NCBI RefSeq assembly: GCF_019969685.1
Contig: NZ_JAHXYZ010000001.1
Coordinates: 372,001-436,000, forward strand
Reading direction: 5' to 3'
Length of the DNA stretch: 64,000 nucleotides
Source: Microbacterium sp. EST19A
Lineage (GTDB): Bacteria > Actinomycetota > Actinomycetes > Actinomycetales > Microbacteriaceae
Shown here: positions 24,350 to 32,859 of the stretch, piece by piece
How positions within the stretch are numbered: position 1 is the first letter of the stretch
Layout of the letters: each line of letters begins with the position of its first letter
Position numbers and translations under genes: made by a program
Notes under the pieces: generated by a model
Told to the model about the DNA's origin: nothing
Databases searched by the model: none
What the model saw: the letters and a program-made list of their open reading frames with translations, nothing else

Positions 24350-24883
24350 CTAGACGCCGCCGTCGTAGCGCGAGCTGCTGTCGTAGTAGCCACTGGGGAA
24401 GTACAGGCTCGGGATGCCGAACTCGTCGTACATGTCGACGATCTTGCGGTTGTCGTCGATGCCGAGGATGGGCTCGATGCCCCAGGCGAGCATGCGGCCG
24501 ATCTCGATGCGCTTGTAGTCCACGGCCACGGTCGCATCGTCGTCCTCGCGCGGTGGCCGGCACACGAGCAGGTCGAAGCGCAGCCCCTGCGCTGCGAGCC
24601 ACTCACGCGTCACGACCGCGACCTCGTCGACGCGCGCGGTGAGGATGATGATCGTGACGTCGTCGCGCATGCACGCGAGCAGGGCACGACCCGCCTCGAT
24701 GACCGCGTCGGCATGGACGTCGCGGTAGAACGCCTCCCAGTCGGGGACCTCGCGATGGAGGAAGTGCTGCCGGTGCATCGCGTCTGCGAGCACCCCGTCG
24801 AGGTCGAAGATGACGGCCGGGCCGGGACGCACGGCCGTGGCGGCATGCCAGTGCGCGTGCGGAAGCGTCGCGGAGGTGGTCAT
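24350..24883 (-). CDS. HAD-family phosphatase
   Basis: 177 aa. Motif I is FDLDGVLAD with the nucleophile Asp, motif II is the Thr in IILTAR, motif III is the Lys in VDYKRIEI, and motif IV is GIDDNRKIVD, so the active site is complete. The layout resembles polynucleotide-kinase-3'-phosphatase-like small HADs. It is the last gene of the operon behind the two transketolase subunits (4-bp overlap), so it probably dephosphorylates a sugar phosphate made there. Substrate unproven. Confidence 0.82.
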   Translation of the reverse strand: MTTSATLPHAHWHAATAVRPGPAVIFDLDGVLADAMHRQHFLHREVPDWEAFYRDVHADAVIEAGRALLACMRDDVTIIILTARVDEVAVVTREWLAAQGLRFDLLVCRPPREDDDATVAVDYKRIEIGRMLAWGIEPILGIDDNRKIVDMYDEFGIPSLYFPSGYYDSSSRYDGGV

Positions 24884-25860
24884 GCGAGTGCCTCTCGCGC
24901 GACGGCGGCGATGCCCGGCGCGTCGAGGCGGTAGTGGGCGTACAGGTGCGTCGGCGGAGCGATGAGGCTGTACTCGTCGCGGATGCCGTGGCGCACGAGC
25001 CGCGCACCCGACGGGATCTCCGCCATCACCTCGGCGACCGCCGCGCCGAGCCCCCCGAGCACGTTGTGCTCCTCCACCGTGAGCACGACCGCACTGCGCC
25101 CGGCGATCGTGCGGACCAGCTCGTCGTCGAGCGGCTTGATCGTCGGCATGTCGATCACGCCGACCGAGAGTCCCTCGCCGCGGAGCGCCTCCGCCGCGGC
25201 GAGCGCCGGGTGCACCTGCGTGCCGCAGGCGATGATCGTCAGGTCCGTCCCGGTCGAGTGCTCGATGCCCTTGCCGAACTCGAAGACGACATCGTCACCG
25301 TAGACCTGCGGATCGCGGCCTCTGCTGGTGCGGAAGTAGATCGGCTCCGGCCAGTCGGCCGAGGCGCGGATCGCGGCGCGCAGCTGCGGGCCGTCGGCCG
25401 GGGAGACGATCGTCAGGCCGGCGATGGCGCGCAGCGCCGAGATGTCCTCGGTGGCGTGGTGGCTCGTGCCGTAGAAGCCGAGCGCGATGCCGGTGTGATG
25501 ACCGATGAGCCGCACCGGGAGGCGGGTGTATGCGACGTCCATGCGGATCTGCTCGCAGCACAGCAGCGCGAGGAACGAGGCGAAAGTCGCGACGAATGGG
25601 ACGGCGCCGGTGGTGGCCAGCCCCGCTGCAGCCGACACCATGTTCTGCTCGGAGATCCCGAACTGCACGAACCGATCCGGATGCCGCTGCGCGAACTTCA
25701 CGAGCCCGTTCGAGTACTGCAGGTCGGCGGTCCCCGCGACGACGGGCACACCGGCCTCGACGAGGTCGAGCAGGCCGTCGGAGAGGTGGTCGAGCCCGGG
25801 GTTCTGCGCGTTGATGCTCCGGTACTGCCAGGAGCCGGCGGCCAGCTGCGGGGCGCTCAT
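24880..25860 (-). CDS. transketolase-like enzyme, C-terminal subunit
   Basis: 326 aa. Pyrimidine-binding and C-terminal domains of transketolase: the activating Glu in QFGISEQNMVSAAAGLA, CEQIRMDVAY, the TSHHATEDI loop, and the C-terminal domain with IIACGTQVHPALAAAEAL. It pairs with the subunit encoded just upstream (4-bp overlap) to make a full thiamine-diphosphate enzyme that moves a two-carbon ketol unit. This is the two-gene architecture of COG3958/COG3959 proteins, which include apulose-4-phosphate transketolase. Confidence 0.88.
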   Translation of the reverse strand: MSAPQLAAGSWQYRSINAQNPGLDHLSDGLLDLVEAGVPVVAGTADLQYSNGLVKFAQRHPDRFVQFGISEQNMVSAAAGLATTGAVPFVATFASFLALLCCEQIRMDVAYTRLPVRLIGHHTGIALGFYGTSHHATEDISALRAIAGLTIVSPADGPQLRAAIRASADWPEPIYFRTSRGRDPQVYGDDVVFEFGKGIEHSTGTDLTIIACGTQVHPALAAAEALRGEGLSVGVIDMPTIKPLDDELVRTIAGRSAVVLTVEEHNVLGGLGAAVAEVMAEIPSGARLVRHGIRDEYSLIAPPTHLYAHYRLDAPGIAAVAREALA

Positions 25861-26741
25861 GCGCGACCTCCCTCGAGGATCTCGGCGACGGCCCTGTCGG
25901 CGTCGGCGGGCACGAGGTACCCGAGGTGCCATCCCGGCTCCTCCTCCATGTACGACACGCCCTTCCCCTTCTTGGTCTGTGCGATGACGCAGCTGGGCGC
26001 GTCGCCGTCGGGGCGCGCGGCCAGGTCGCGCAGCAGATCGCGCACGGCGGTCGCGTCATGGCCGTCGACCTCGTGGACCTCCCACCCGAAGGCGCGCCAT
26101 TTGTCGGCGAGCGGCTCGATGCCGATCACGTCGTCGACGCTGCCGTCGAGCTGGAACCCGTTGCGGTCGACGATGGCGACGAGCTTGCCGAGCCGGTGGT
26201 GCGCGGCGCCGAGCGCCGCCTCCCAGACCTGCCCCTCCTGCATCTCACCGTCACCGAGCATCACGAACACGCTGAAGTCGCGCCCAGCCATGCGCCCGCC
26301 GAGCGCCATCCCGAGCCCGTTGGAGAGGGCATGGCCGATCGATCCGGAGCTGAAGTCGATGCCGGGGACCTTGGTCATGTCCGGGTGGTCCCCGAGCGGG
26401 CTGCCCAGGCGCGTGTATCCGTCGAGCACCTCCTTCGGGAAGTAGCCGAGGTCGGCCAGGATCGGGAACAGACCGACCGCGGCGTGACCCTTCCCCATCA
26501 GGAAGCGGTCGCGGTCCGGCCAGTCGGGCCGCGCGGAATCCGTGCGCATCACGCCGTAGTACAGCGCGGCGAAGATCTCGGCGGCGGAGAAGACCGAGCT
26601 GTAGTGGCCGACCTTTGCGATCTCGATGAGACGGATCGTCTCGGTGCGCACGAAGGCGGCGCGGTCCGCGAGGCGAGCGGCGTCGGCGGTGGGGCGGTCG
26701 GGTGTGAGCGTCGTCGATGAGGGCACGTGAGACATGCTCAT
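25857..26741 (-). CDS. transketolase-like enzyme, N-terminal (TPP-binding) subunit
   Basis: 294 aa. The thiamine-diphosphate motif runs from GDGEMQEGQVWEA to the Asn of VDRNGF; GHYSSVFSAAEIFAALYY, KGHAAVGLFPILADLGYF and SGSIGHALSNGLGMA are all transketolase hallmarks. ATG 26741 starts MSMSH; ATG 26735 is an alternative. A TGAAATTTCA operator lies directly against the start. First gene of the operon with the C-subunit and the HAD phosphatase. Confidence 0.88.
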   Translation of the reverse strand: MSMSHVPSSTTLTPDRPTADAARLADRAAFVRTETIRLIEIAKVGHYSSVFSAAEIFAALYYGVMRTDSARPDWPDRDRFLMGKGHAAVGLFPILADLGYFPKEVLDGYTRLGSPLGDHPDMTKVPGIDFSSGSIGHALSNGLGMALGGRMAGRDFSVFVMLGDGEMQEGQVWEAALGAAHHRLGKLVAIVDRNGFQLDGSVDDVIGIEPLADKWRAFGWEVHEVDGHDATAVRDLLRDLAARPDGDAPSCVIAQTKKGKGVSYMEEEPGWHLGYLVPADADRAVAEILEGGRA

Positions 26742-26782
26742 TGAAATTTCACCCGGTGTCAAGCTACGGTCGAATAAATTTC
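26741..26782. promoter_or_regulatory. divergent promoter region with two GAAATTTC-type operators
   Basis: Plus-strand promoter TTGAAA (26741-26746), 18-bp spacer, TACGGT (26765-26770). The perfect palindrome TGAAATTTCA (26742-26751) covers the -35, and GAATAAATTTC (26772-26782) covers the expected start site. On the minus strand TAGCTT (26759-26764) could be the -10 for the transketolase operon, with the palindrome in its leader. Confidence 0.6.
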
Positions 26783-26800
26783 GATACGTCAGGAGACGAC

Positions 26801-27508
26801 ATGTCCCGCACACCCCTCACCGAACCTCTCGCCGTGATCACCGGAGGAGGCACCGGCATCGGCCGCGCCGTGGCGACGCTGCTGCGAGAGCGCGGCTGGC
26901 GCATCGTGGCCCTCGGGCTCGATGCCGACACAGACCTCCCGGAGGAGATCTCCTTCCGCCGCTGCGACGTCAGCGACGGCGCCGCCCTCGAGGCATCGCT
27001 CGCCGATATCGGCCCGGTGAGTGCCCTGGTGACCTGTGCCGCCATCCTCCGCGACGACGAGTGGCAGCCCGAGCAGTTCGACGCGGTGCTCGGCGTGAAC
27101 GTCACCGGCGTGCTGGCGGTCGCCGAGCTGCTCCGTGGCCGCCTGGCCGATGCCGAGGGATCGATCGTGAACTTCGCCTCGATGTGGAGCTACTTCGGCT
27201 CGCCGAACTCGCCGGCCTACGCCGCGTCGAAGGGCGCGGTCGTGTCGCTCACGCGGTCCCAGGCCGTCGCCTATGCCCCGCAGGGCATCCGTGTGAACGC
27301 CGTGGCGCCCGGCTGGATCGCCACGCCGATGTCGCGCCGCGCCCGCGACGACGCCGCGCGCTTCGAGCGGATCAGCGCCCGCATCCCGCTGGCGCGCTGG
27401 GGCGAGGCCGAAGACGTCGCCCGGGCGATCGGGTTCCTCGTGTCGCCCGACGCGGGCTACATCACCGGCACGGTGCTCAACGTCGACGGCGGCTATTCGA
27501 TCGGCTGA
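26801..27508 (+). CDS. short-chain dehydrogenase/reductase (SDR)
   Basis: 235 aa, classical SDR. Nucleotide loop TGGGTGIG at residues 15-22, the NNAG-region variant CAAILRDDEW, catalytic Ser in VNFASMWS, YAASK active site, and VNAVAPGWIATPM after it. The C-terminus DAGYITGTVLNVDGGYSIG is typical of sugar and polyol SDRs. AGGAG precedes ATG 26801. The last 16 bases overlap the convergent alcohol dehydrogenase gene. It would interconvert a hydroxyl and a keto group on the sugar or polyol handled by this regulon. Confidence 0.88.
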   Translation: MSRTPLTEPLAVITGGGTGIGRAVATLLRERGWRIVALGLDADTDLPEEISFRRCDVSDGAALEASLADIGPVSALVTCAAILRDDEWQPEQFDAVLGVNVTGVLAVAELLRGRLADAEGSIVNFASMWSYFGSPNSPAYAASKGAVVSLTRSQAVAYAPQGIRVNAVAPGWIATPMSRRARDDAARFERISARIPLARWGEAEDVARAIGFLVSPDAGYITGTVLNVDGGYSIG

Positions 27509-28596
27509 AACACCACCAGCGTTCGGGCGCCGACCCCGGCTTCGAGGTCGGCGATCCCGTCGTTGATCTCGTCGAGCGAGATCCGGCGACCGGCGAGCGC
27601 GTCGAGCTCGAGCCGCCCGGACAGATATTCCTCCACGAGCCGAGGCAGGTCCGTCTGCGGCTCGAGCGACCCCGCCCTGACCCCGTGCACGCCCTTGCCC
27701 GCGTGCAGATGCCCGGCCGAGAACCCGATCTCCGCCTCGTCGCCGAACACCCCGACGGCCCAGACCGATCCGCCGCGTGCCGTCGCGTCGAGCGCCAGCC
27801 CGACGAGGCCGGGGATCCCGACGGCCTCGAAGACGTGATCCGCCCCACCGTCGGTGAGTGCGCGGACGGCGGCGGCGGCATCCGCCACCTGCGAGGTGTT
27901 GATCCCGTGCGTCGCGCCGAACCGCTCCTGGGCGAGCCGCAGCCGCTCGTCGCTCCGGTCGATCGCGATCACCGTGGCCGCTCCCGCGAGAGCCGCGCCC
28001 TGGCAGACGTTGAGCCCGACACCGCCGGCGCCGATCACCACCACGTGATCCCCCGTCGCGACGCCGGCGACCTTGCGTGCCGAGCCGACACCGGTCGCCA
28101 CGGCGCAGCCGAGCATCGCGGCGAGGTCGAGCGGCATCCGCCGGTCGATCACCGTGACGGCGTTGCGGTGCAGCACCATCTCCTCGGCGAAGCCGCCGAC
28201 GTTCGTCCACTGCTGCACCTCGACACCGCCCTGCGACAGGCGCGGCTCCGCGCCCTGGCCGCGCATCGTCGCCTCCCGGTCCTGGCACATGGCCGGTCGT
28301 CCGCTGCGACACATCCGGCACTCCCCGCAGAACACGACGAAGCAGGCGATGACGTGGTCCCCGACCGCGACGTCGTCCACAGCCGATCCGATCTCGCTCA
28401 CGATCCCCGACGCCTCGTGGCCCAGCACGATCGGCATGGGTCGCGCGACGCGCCCGTCGATCACGTGCAGGTCGGAGTGGCAGAGCCCCACCGCGGCGGT
28501 CGCGACCCGCACCTCGTGAGGCTCGAGGATATCGGGCGTCTGCACCTCCTCGATCCGCAGCGGTTCGTGCGGGCTGAACAGGACGGCGGCGCGCAT
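27493..28596 (-). CDS. zinc-dependent alcohol dehydrogenase (MDR family)
   Basis: 367 aa. Catalytic zinc site: Cys in GLCHSDLHV, GHEASGIV, and structural zinc Cys cluster CGECRMCRSGRPAMC. The Rossmann loop is VIGAGGVGLN. The length and AGHLHAGKGVHGVRAGSLEPQTDLPRLVE segment fit the class III-like or mycothiol-related alcohol dehydrogenases. Oxidises an alcohol with NAD. Transcribed alone from a promoter that faces the kinase gene. Exact substrate not deducible. Confidence 0.87.
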   Translation of the reverse strand: MRAAVLFSPHEPLRIEEVQTPDILEPHEVRVATAAVGLCHSDLHVIDGRVARPMPIVLGHEASGIVSEIGSAVDDVAVGDHVIACFVVFCGECRMCRSGRPAMCQDREATMRGQGAEPRLSQGGVEVQQWTNVGGFAEEMVLHRNAVTVIDRRMPLDLAAMLGCAVATGVGSARKVAGVATGDHVVVIGAGGVGLNVCQGAALAGAATVIAIDRSDERLRLAQERFGATHGINTSQVADAAAAVRALTDGGADHVFEAVGIPGLVGLALDATARGGSVWAVGVFGDEAEIGFSAGHLHAGKGVHGVRAGSLEPQTDLPRLVEEYLSGRLELDALAGRRISLDEINDGIADLEAGVGARTLVVFQPIE

Positions 28597-28612
28597 GGAA
28601 GCTCCATTCGGT

Positions 28613-28685
28613 AAATATTTCTCTGATCGACTTGCGTTCAGAATAAACTTCGGTCACTCTAGTCACGGGCATGATGCCCGGTCAA
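28613..28685. promoter_or_regulatory. divergent promoter with GAAATTTC-type sites and a 15-bp palindrome
   Basis: Minus strand: TTGACC (28680-28685) and TAGAGT (28656-28661) with an 18-bp spacer; this spacer holds most of the perfect palindrome CGGGCATGATGCCCG (28666-28680). AAATATTTC (28613-28621) and GAATAAACTTC (28641-28651) match the sites at the other promoters of this cluster. The plus-strand kinase promoter may use TTGCGT (28632-28637). Two kinds of site suggest two regulators. Confidence 0.55.
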
Positions 28686-28713
28686 CACACGACGAAGTGG
28701 AATCGGTTCGAGG

Positions 28714-30213
28714 ATGAACAAGACACACGTGATGGCTCTCGACGCCGGCACCGGCAGCGTTCGCGCCATTCTCTTCAGAGATGACGGGTCCATCGAGCAC
28801 ATCGCCCAGGAGGAGTTCGAGCAGCACTACCCCGCACCCGGCTGGGCCGAGCACGACGCCGAGGTCATCTGGGAGTCGCAGCTCCGTGTCGCCCACCGCG
28901 TGCTGTCCGAGTCGGGAGTGCCCGCCGAAGCCGTCGCGGCGATCGGCATCACCAACCAGCGCGAGACGTGCGTCATCTGGGACCGCGTGACCGGCCGACC
29001 GGTCCACAACGCCCTCGTCTGGCAGGACGGGCGCACCGCCGAGTTCTGCGACGTGCTGCGCACCGAGGGCCACGCGGACTACATCCGGGAATCGACCGGA
29101 CTGCCGATCGACACCTACTTCTCCGGCACCAAGATCCGCTGGCTGCTCGAGAACGTCCCCGGAGTGCGCGAGCGCGCCGAGGCGGGCGATCTGCTCTGCG
29201 GAACCATCGATTCGTGGCTCATCTGGAAGCTGACCGACGGCGCCGCGCACGTCACCGACTACTCCAACGCCTCGCGCACGATGTGCTTCAACATCCGCGA
29301 GCTCGCCTGGGACCAGAAGATCCTCGACATCCTCGACATCCCCCGCAGCATCCTGCCCGACGTCCGCCCCTCCAGCGAGGTGTACGGCACGACAGGCACC
29401 GCAGCAGGATTCGCCGCGGCCATCCCCGTCGCCTCGGCCACGGGCGACCAGCAGGGCGCGCTCTTCGGGCAGGCGTGCTTCACGCCTGGCGCCGTCAAGG
29501 CCACCTACGGTACGGGCGGCTCGGTCATGATGAACACCGGCACGACGCCCGTCCACTCCGAGGCCGGGCTCATCACCACGATCGCCTGGGGACTCGACGG
29601 CCGCGTCGAGTACGCCCTGGAGGGAGTCTTCTTCGGCGTCGGGGTCACGATCAAATGGCTCCGCGACGAGATGCGCATCATCGACGACGTCGAGGAGACT
29701 GCTGCGATCGCGGCATCCGTTCCCGACACGGGCGGGGTGTATCTCGTGCCCGCCTTCACAGGGCTCGCATCGCCGTACTGGGATCAGTACGCGCGAGCCG
29801 CGGTGTTCGGCATCACACCGGGCACCGGACGCGCCCACCTCGTGCGCGCCGCCCTGGAATCGATGAGCTACTCCTACCGCGACGTCATCGACGCCATGAC
29901 GGCGGAGTCCGGCACGCCCCTCCCCGAGCTCCGGGTCGACGGCGGCGCCGTGGCCAACGACTTCCACCTGCAGTTCCAGGCCGACCAGCTCGGCGTGCCC
30001 GTGCACCGGCCCCGCGTCACGGAGTCGACCGCGCGCGGCGCGGCGTTCCTCGCAGGGCTCGCCGTCGGCTTCTGGGCCTCGCAGGACGAGCTGCGTGCGT
30101 CGATCGAGATCGAGCGCACCTTCGAGCCGCAGATGGATGCCGGCACGAGGGAACGCCTCTACGCCGGGTGGACGAAAGCCGTGGCGCGGTCGCTCGACTG
30201 GGTCGACCACTGA
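28714..30213 (+). CDS. FGGY-family kinase, glycerol-kinase-like with altered pocket
   Basis: 499 aa and collinear with glycerol kinase throughout: ALDAGTGSVRA, EFEQHYPAPGWAEHD, ITNQRET, VWQDGRTAEFC, YFSGTK, TGDQQGALFG, YALEGVFFGVGVTIKWLRDEM and the C-terminal YAGWTKAVARSLDW. Compared with E. coli GlpK, six of seven glycerol-contacting residues are kept (Arg, Glu, Trp, Tyr, Asp, Gln), but the Cys-Phe of YGTGCFML is Gly-Ser here (YGTGGSVMM), and the first phosphate loop has DAGTGS for DQGTTS. Loss of the Phe opens the pocket, so a substrate larger than glycerol is likely. No glpF or glpD is nearby. Confidence 0.85.
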   Translation: MNKTHVMALDAGTGSVRAILFRDDGSIEHIAQEEFEQHYPAPGWAEHDAEVIWESQLRVAHRVLSESGVPAEAVAAIGITNQRETCVIWDRVTGRPVHNALVWQDGRTAEFCDVLRTEGHADYIRESTGLPIDTYFSGTKIRWLLENVPGVRERAEAGDLLCGTIDSWLIWKLTDGAAHVTDYSNASRTMCFNIRELAWDQKILDILDIPRSILPDVRPSSEVYGTTGTAAGFAAAIPVASATGDQQGALFGQACFTPGAVKATYGTGGSVMMNTGTTPVHSEAGLITTIAWGLDGRVEYALEGVFFGVGVTIKWLRDEMRIIDDVEETAAIAASVPDTGGVYLVPAFTGLASPYWDQYARAAVFGITPGTGRAHLVRAALESMSYSYRDVIDAMTAESGTPLPELRVDGGAVANDFHLQFQADQLGVPVHRPRVTESTARGAAFLAGLAVGFWASQDELRASIEIERTFEPQMDAGTRERLYAGWTKAVARSLDWVDH

Positions 30214-30246
30214 GCACCCCGCCACACCCGACGGGGGCGTGCGGCG

Positions 30247-31149
30247 TCAGTCTCCGCCGCTCCCCCGCGTCGGCTTGATCGCCGAGAGGTAGCTCTCCTG
30301 CAGGTAGTCGGCGGTCTCCTCGAAGAAGCGCGTGGCGTAGGTCGCGTACAGGACGTCGATCGCCAGGAGCTGACCCCACTTCGCTGTGACCGATTCGCCG
30401 TAGACGTCGGAGCTCGCGACGGTGCCGGCGGTCAGCAGCACGTCGTCGACCACCGAGGCCAGCGCGGAGTCCACGTTCGAGGTGACACCGAGCACGTAGG
30501 CGCCGTGGAACTTCGCGATCTGGGCGGACGAGACGACAGAGGTCGAGTCGCCGGAGTCGCTGATCGCGATCAGCACGTCGCCCTCGCGGAGAGTCGCGCT
30601 CCCCATGGTCTGCACGCTCTGGTCGCGGAAGAAGTGGCAGCGCTTTCCCGCGCGCACGAAGCGCATCATGGCACTCTCGGCCGCCGTCGCCGACGATCCC
30701 ATCGCGGCGAAGTACACCGCGGACGCGTCATGGATGCGGTCGACGGCAGCGCTCATGACCTCGGGATCGAGCCGCTCCGTCGTGCGCGTGAGCGACTCGA
30801 AGCTGCCGTGCAGCACCTTCTCGACGATCTGCTCGCTGCTGTCGCCCTTGAGCACGCCCTCGTAGACCCAGTTGGTGCGCTGCTCGGTCGAGACGGGCCG
30901 TGAGTAGATCGCCTGCGCGATGCCGAGGCGCAGCTGGTTGTACCCGTCGAGCTGGAGCTCGCGGAGGAACCGGGAGACGGTGGAATCCGCGACGCCCGCT
31001 CGTCCGGCGAGCTCGGTGATCGACAGGGCCTGCGCCTCTTCGGGATCCGAGAGGATCACGTCGGCGACGCCGCGCAGTGCCGGGCTGAGCGAGCCCGCGC
31101 GACGGGAGATCTGGTGGAGGAGGTTCCCTCCCGTGTCCTGGTCAGTCAC
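30247..31149 (-). CDS. RpiR/MurR-family transcriptional regulator
   Basis: 300 aa. N-terminal helix-turn-helix domain (about 1-80) with LAGRAGVADSTVSRFLRELQLDGYNQLR, then a SIS sugar-phosphate-binding domain (about 125-260) with YFAAMGSSATAAESAMMRF and LIAISDSGDSTSVV. Regulators of this type sense a phosphosugar. It lies in the middle of the regulon and is the natural candidate for binding the GAAATTTC-type motif found at four promoters. GTG start with TAGACT six bases upstream, so probably leaderless. Confidence 0.9.
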   Translation of the reverse strand: MTDQDTGGNLLHQISRRAGSLSPALRGVADVILSDPEEAQALSITELAGRAGVADSTVSRFLRELQLDGYNQLRLGIAQAIYSRPVSTEQRTNWVYEGVLKGDSSEQIVEKVLHGSFESLTRTTERLDPEVMSAAVDRIHDASAVYFAAMGSSATAAESAMMRFVRAGKRCHFFRDQSVQTMGSATLREGDVLIAISDSGDSTSVVSSAQIAKFHGAYVLGVTSNVDSALASVVDDVLLTAGTVASSDVYGESVTAKWGQLLAIDVLYATYATRFFEETADYLQESYLSAIKPTRGSGGD

Positions 31150-31155
31150 GTGTGG

Positions 31156-31161
31156 AGTCTA
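31156..31161 (-). promoter_or_regulatory. -10 box of the rpiR-type gene (leaderless)
   Basis: On the minus strand TAGACT is followed by CCACAC and the GTG at 31149. No GAAATTTC-type site is seen here, so this regulator gene may not be autoregulated. Confidence 0.6.
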
Positions 31162-31208
31162 GACGGTCGTCCGGCAGTTCCATGGGCAGCGCTCCGGGGC
31201 TCCGGACG

Positions 31209-31802
31209 TCAGCTCTGCCAGCGCGGGTTGTCCTGCAGCGTGGGCACACCGTCGCGATCGACGACGATCTTCCGGAACCCCTTGGTCTCGATGGTGCCGT
31301 AGTCATGCCCGGCGTCGCCGGGGAAGGCGAAGAACGTGATCAGCGGCTCCGTGGCGGAGGTGTTGATGCTGCGATGCGCGTAGCGGCCCGGCACGTACAC
31401 CGACCGGCCGGCGCGGAACTCCTCGACCTGCACGTCGCCCTCCGGGCTCTCCATCAGCATGAGGCCCTCGCCCGAGAGGCACAGGTAGATCTCGGCGGCC
31501 TCCAGGCGGGTGTGGAAGTGACCCTTGGTCATGAAGTACTCGTCGCCGACGCGGCCGGGGTACGTCACGCTCGTGCCGTAGGCGATCTCGGTCTCGAGCG
31601 ACGGCACGCCCATGTCGTAGAACTCGTAGCTCAGCACGTCATCGACGGCGACGGCCGCCGCGAACGCCTCCGAGTCCGCATACATGCCGGCCATGGCCGA
31701 GAGAGGACGACGCAGCGACGCCGTCTCGGAGGCGAGGCCGGTCGACAGGTCGAACTGCGTCGCGACGGAACGGATGGTGGGAGTCGGGGATGCGGTGCTC
31801 AT
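31209..31802 (-). CDS. cupin-type (archaeal-type) glucose-6-phosphate isomerase
   Basis: 197 aa. Matches the cupin phosphoglucose isomerase family: EYFMTKGHFHT with the HxH metal pair, Glu in EIYLCLSGEG, and the third His in VPGRYAHRSIN. The family isomerises aldose and ketose phosphates with a bound metal. It is the last gene of the long operon that starts at 37857. In this context it may act on a different sugar phosphate than glucose-6-phosphate. Confidence 0.85.
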   Translation of the reverse strand: MSTASPTPTIRSVATQFDLSTGLASETASLRRPLSAMAGMYADSEAFAAAVAVDDVLSYEFYDMGVPSLETEIAYGTSVTYPGRVGDEYFMTKGHFHTRLEAAEIYLCLSGEGLMLMESPEGDVQVEEFRAGRSVYVPGRYAHRSINTSATEPLITFFAFPGDAGHDYGTIETKGFRKIVVDRDGVPTLQDNPRWQS

Positions 31803-31809
31803 GTCTGTC

Positions 31810-32859
31810 CTATCTCTGAGGGAAGGTGATCAGCGACTTCATGCCGACGCCGGAGCGGGAGTGCTCCATGGCCGCTTCGATGTCGTCGAGCGCGAAACGC
31901 GCCGTGATGATGGGGCTGAGATCCACGTCGGTCTCCGCGATGATGCCGATGACGTCGCCGTAGTCGGTGACGCTCGACCCGGTGGTGCCGGTGAGCGTCT
32001 GCTCCTGGTAGTGGAGCGCGTTCACATCGATCGCGGGCCGTGCCTGATCGCCGAGGCCCGAGAAGACGTTGATCCGCCCGAGACGTCCGGCCAGATCCGT
32101 CGTCGAGGCGATGACCTCGGGCTTGGAGACGCAGGTGATCACCACGTCGACGCCTTCGCCCCCGGTCAGCGCCATCACCTGCTCGCGCAGGTCCTGTTCC
32201 GAGACGTTGATGAGGTGGTCCGCCCCCAGCCGTCCGGCGATGTCCAGTCGCGGCTGTCGCGTGTTGGCCACGATGACCTGGCGCGCTCCCGCCCTCTTCG
32301 CCAGCACGGTGTGGAAGCAGCCGATGGGACCGGCGCCGATGATGAGCACCGAGTCGTCCGCAGAGAGCTCGACCTTGCGCTGACCGTGCAGACAGCATGA
32401 CATCGGCTCCATGATCGCGGCGATCTCGTCACCGACCGCGTCGGGCACGTGGAACAGGTTGCCGCGCTCGATCGCCACCTGCGGCACCAGCATGTACTCC
32501 TCGAAGCCGCCGTCGAGCGTGATTCCGAAGGCGTCGTACGTGGGGCACAGCTGATTGAGTCCTCGCCGGCACATCGCGCACTCGCCGCAGCCGACGTTCG
32601 GCGCGACGCTCACGCGATCCCCCACGGCGAAGCCGCGGACCTCCGGTCCTGCGTCGACGATCCGGCCGGTGAGCTCGTGCCCGAGCACGCGTCGCGTCCC
32701 CTCGGGGATGCGGAAGTGCCCGTGCTTCATGATGCGCAGGTCGGTGCCGCAGATGCTGGCCGCCCGCACCTCGACGAGCACATCGCCCGCTCCGACCTCG
32801 GGCACCGGGATGTCGGTGACCTCGATGCGCCCCGGTCCGAGGAAGACCGCGGCCTTCAT
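31810..32859 (-). CDS. zinc-dependent dehydrogenase (MDR family), sorbitol/threonine-dehydrogenase-like
   Basis: 349 aa. Zinc-site Cys in SICGTDLRI, GHELTGRIV, structural cluster CGECAMCRRGLNQLC, and Rossmann loop IIGAGPIGCFH. The glutamate in IMEPMSCCLHG is a normal zinc ligand in the sorbitol dehydrogenase branch. ATG 32859 overlaps the upstream dehydrogenase stop by 4 bp. Would oxidise a polyol or phosphorylated polyol carbon to a ketone with NAD(P). Confidence 0.87.
   Translation of the reverse strand: MKAAVFLGPGRIEVTDIPVPEVGAGDVLVEVRAASICGTDLRIMKHGHFRIPEGTRRVLGHELTGRIVDAGPEVRGFAVGDRVSVAPNVGCGECAMCRRGLNQLCPTYDAFGITLDGGFEEYMLVPQVAIERGNLFHVPDAVGDEIAAIMEPMSCCLHGQRKVELSADDSVLIIGAGPIGCFHTVLAKRAGARQVIVANTRQPRLDIAGRLGADHLINVSEQDLREQVMALTGGEGVDVVITCVSKPEVIASTTDLAGRLGRINVFSGLGDQARPAIDVNALHYQEQTLTGTTGSSVTDYGDVIGIIAETDVDLSPIITARFALDDIEAAMEHSRSGVGMKSLITFPQR

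Noticed and set aside
24880..26741. Transketolase split in two by a frameshift
   Set aside because: The two parts overlap by a clean 4-bp ATGA, each has its own start, and two-gene transketolases of this kind are an established architecture.
26757..26762. TTGACA on the minus strand as -35 of the transketolase operon
   Set aside because: A -10 at normal spacing would fall on the start codon, so it cannot serve that gene; TAGCTT at 26759-26764 is a better -10 candidate.
28714..30213. Calling the FGGY kinase a true glycerol kinase (glpK)
   Set aside because: The pocket Phe is lost, the phosphate loop is altered, and no glycerol facilitator or glycerol-3-phosphate dehydrogenase gene is nearby.
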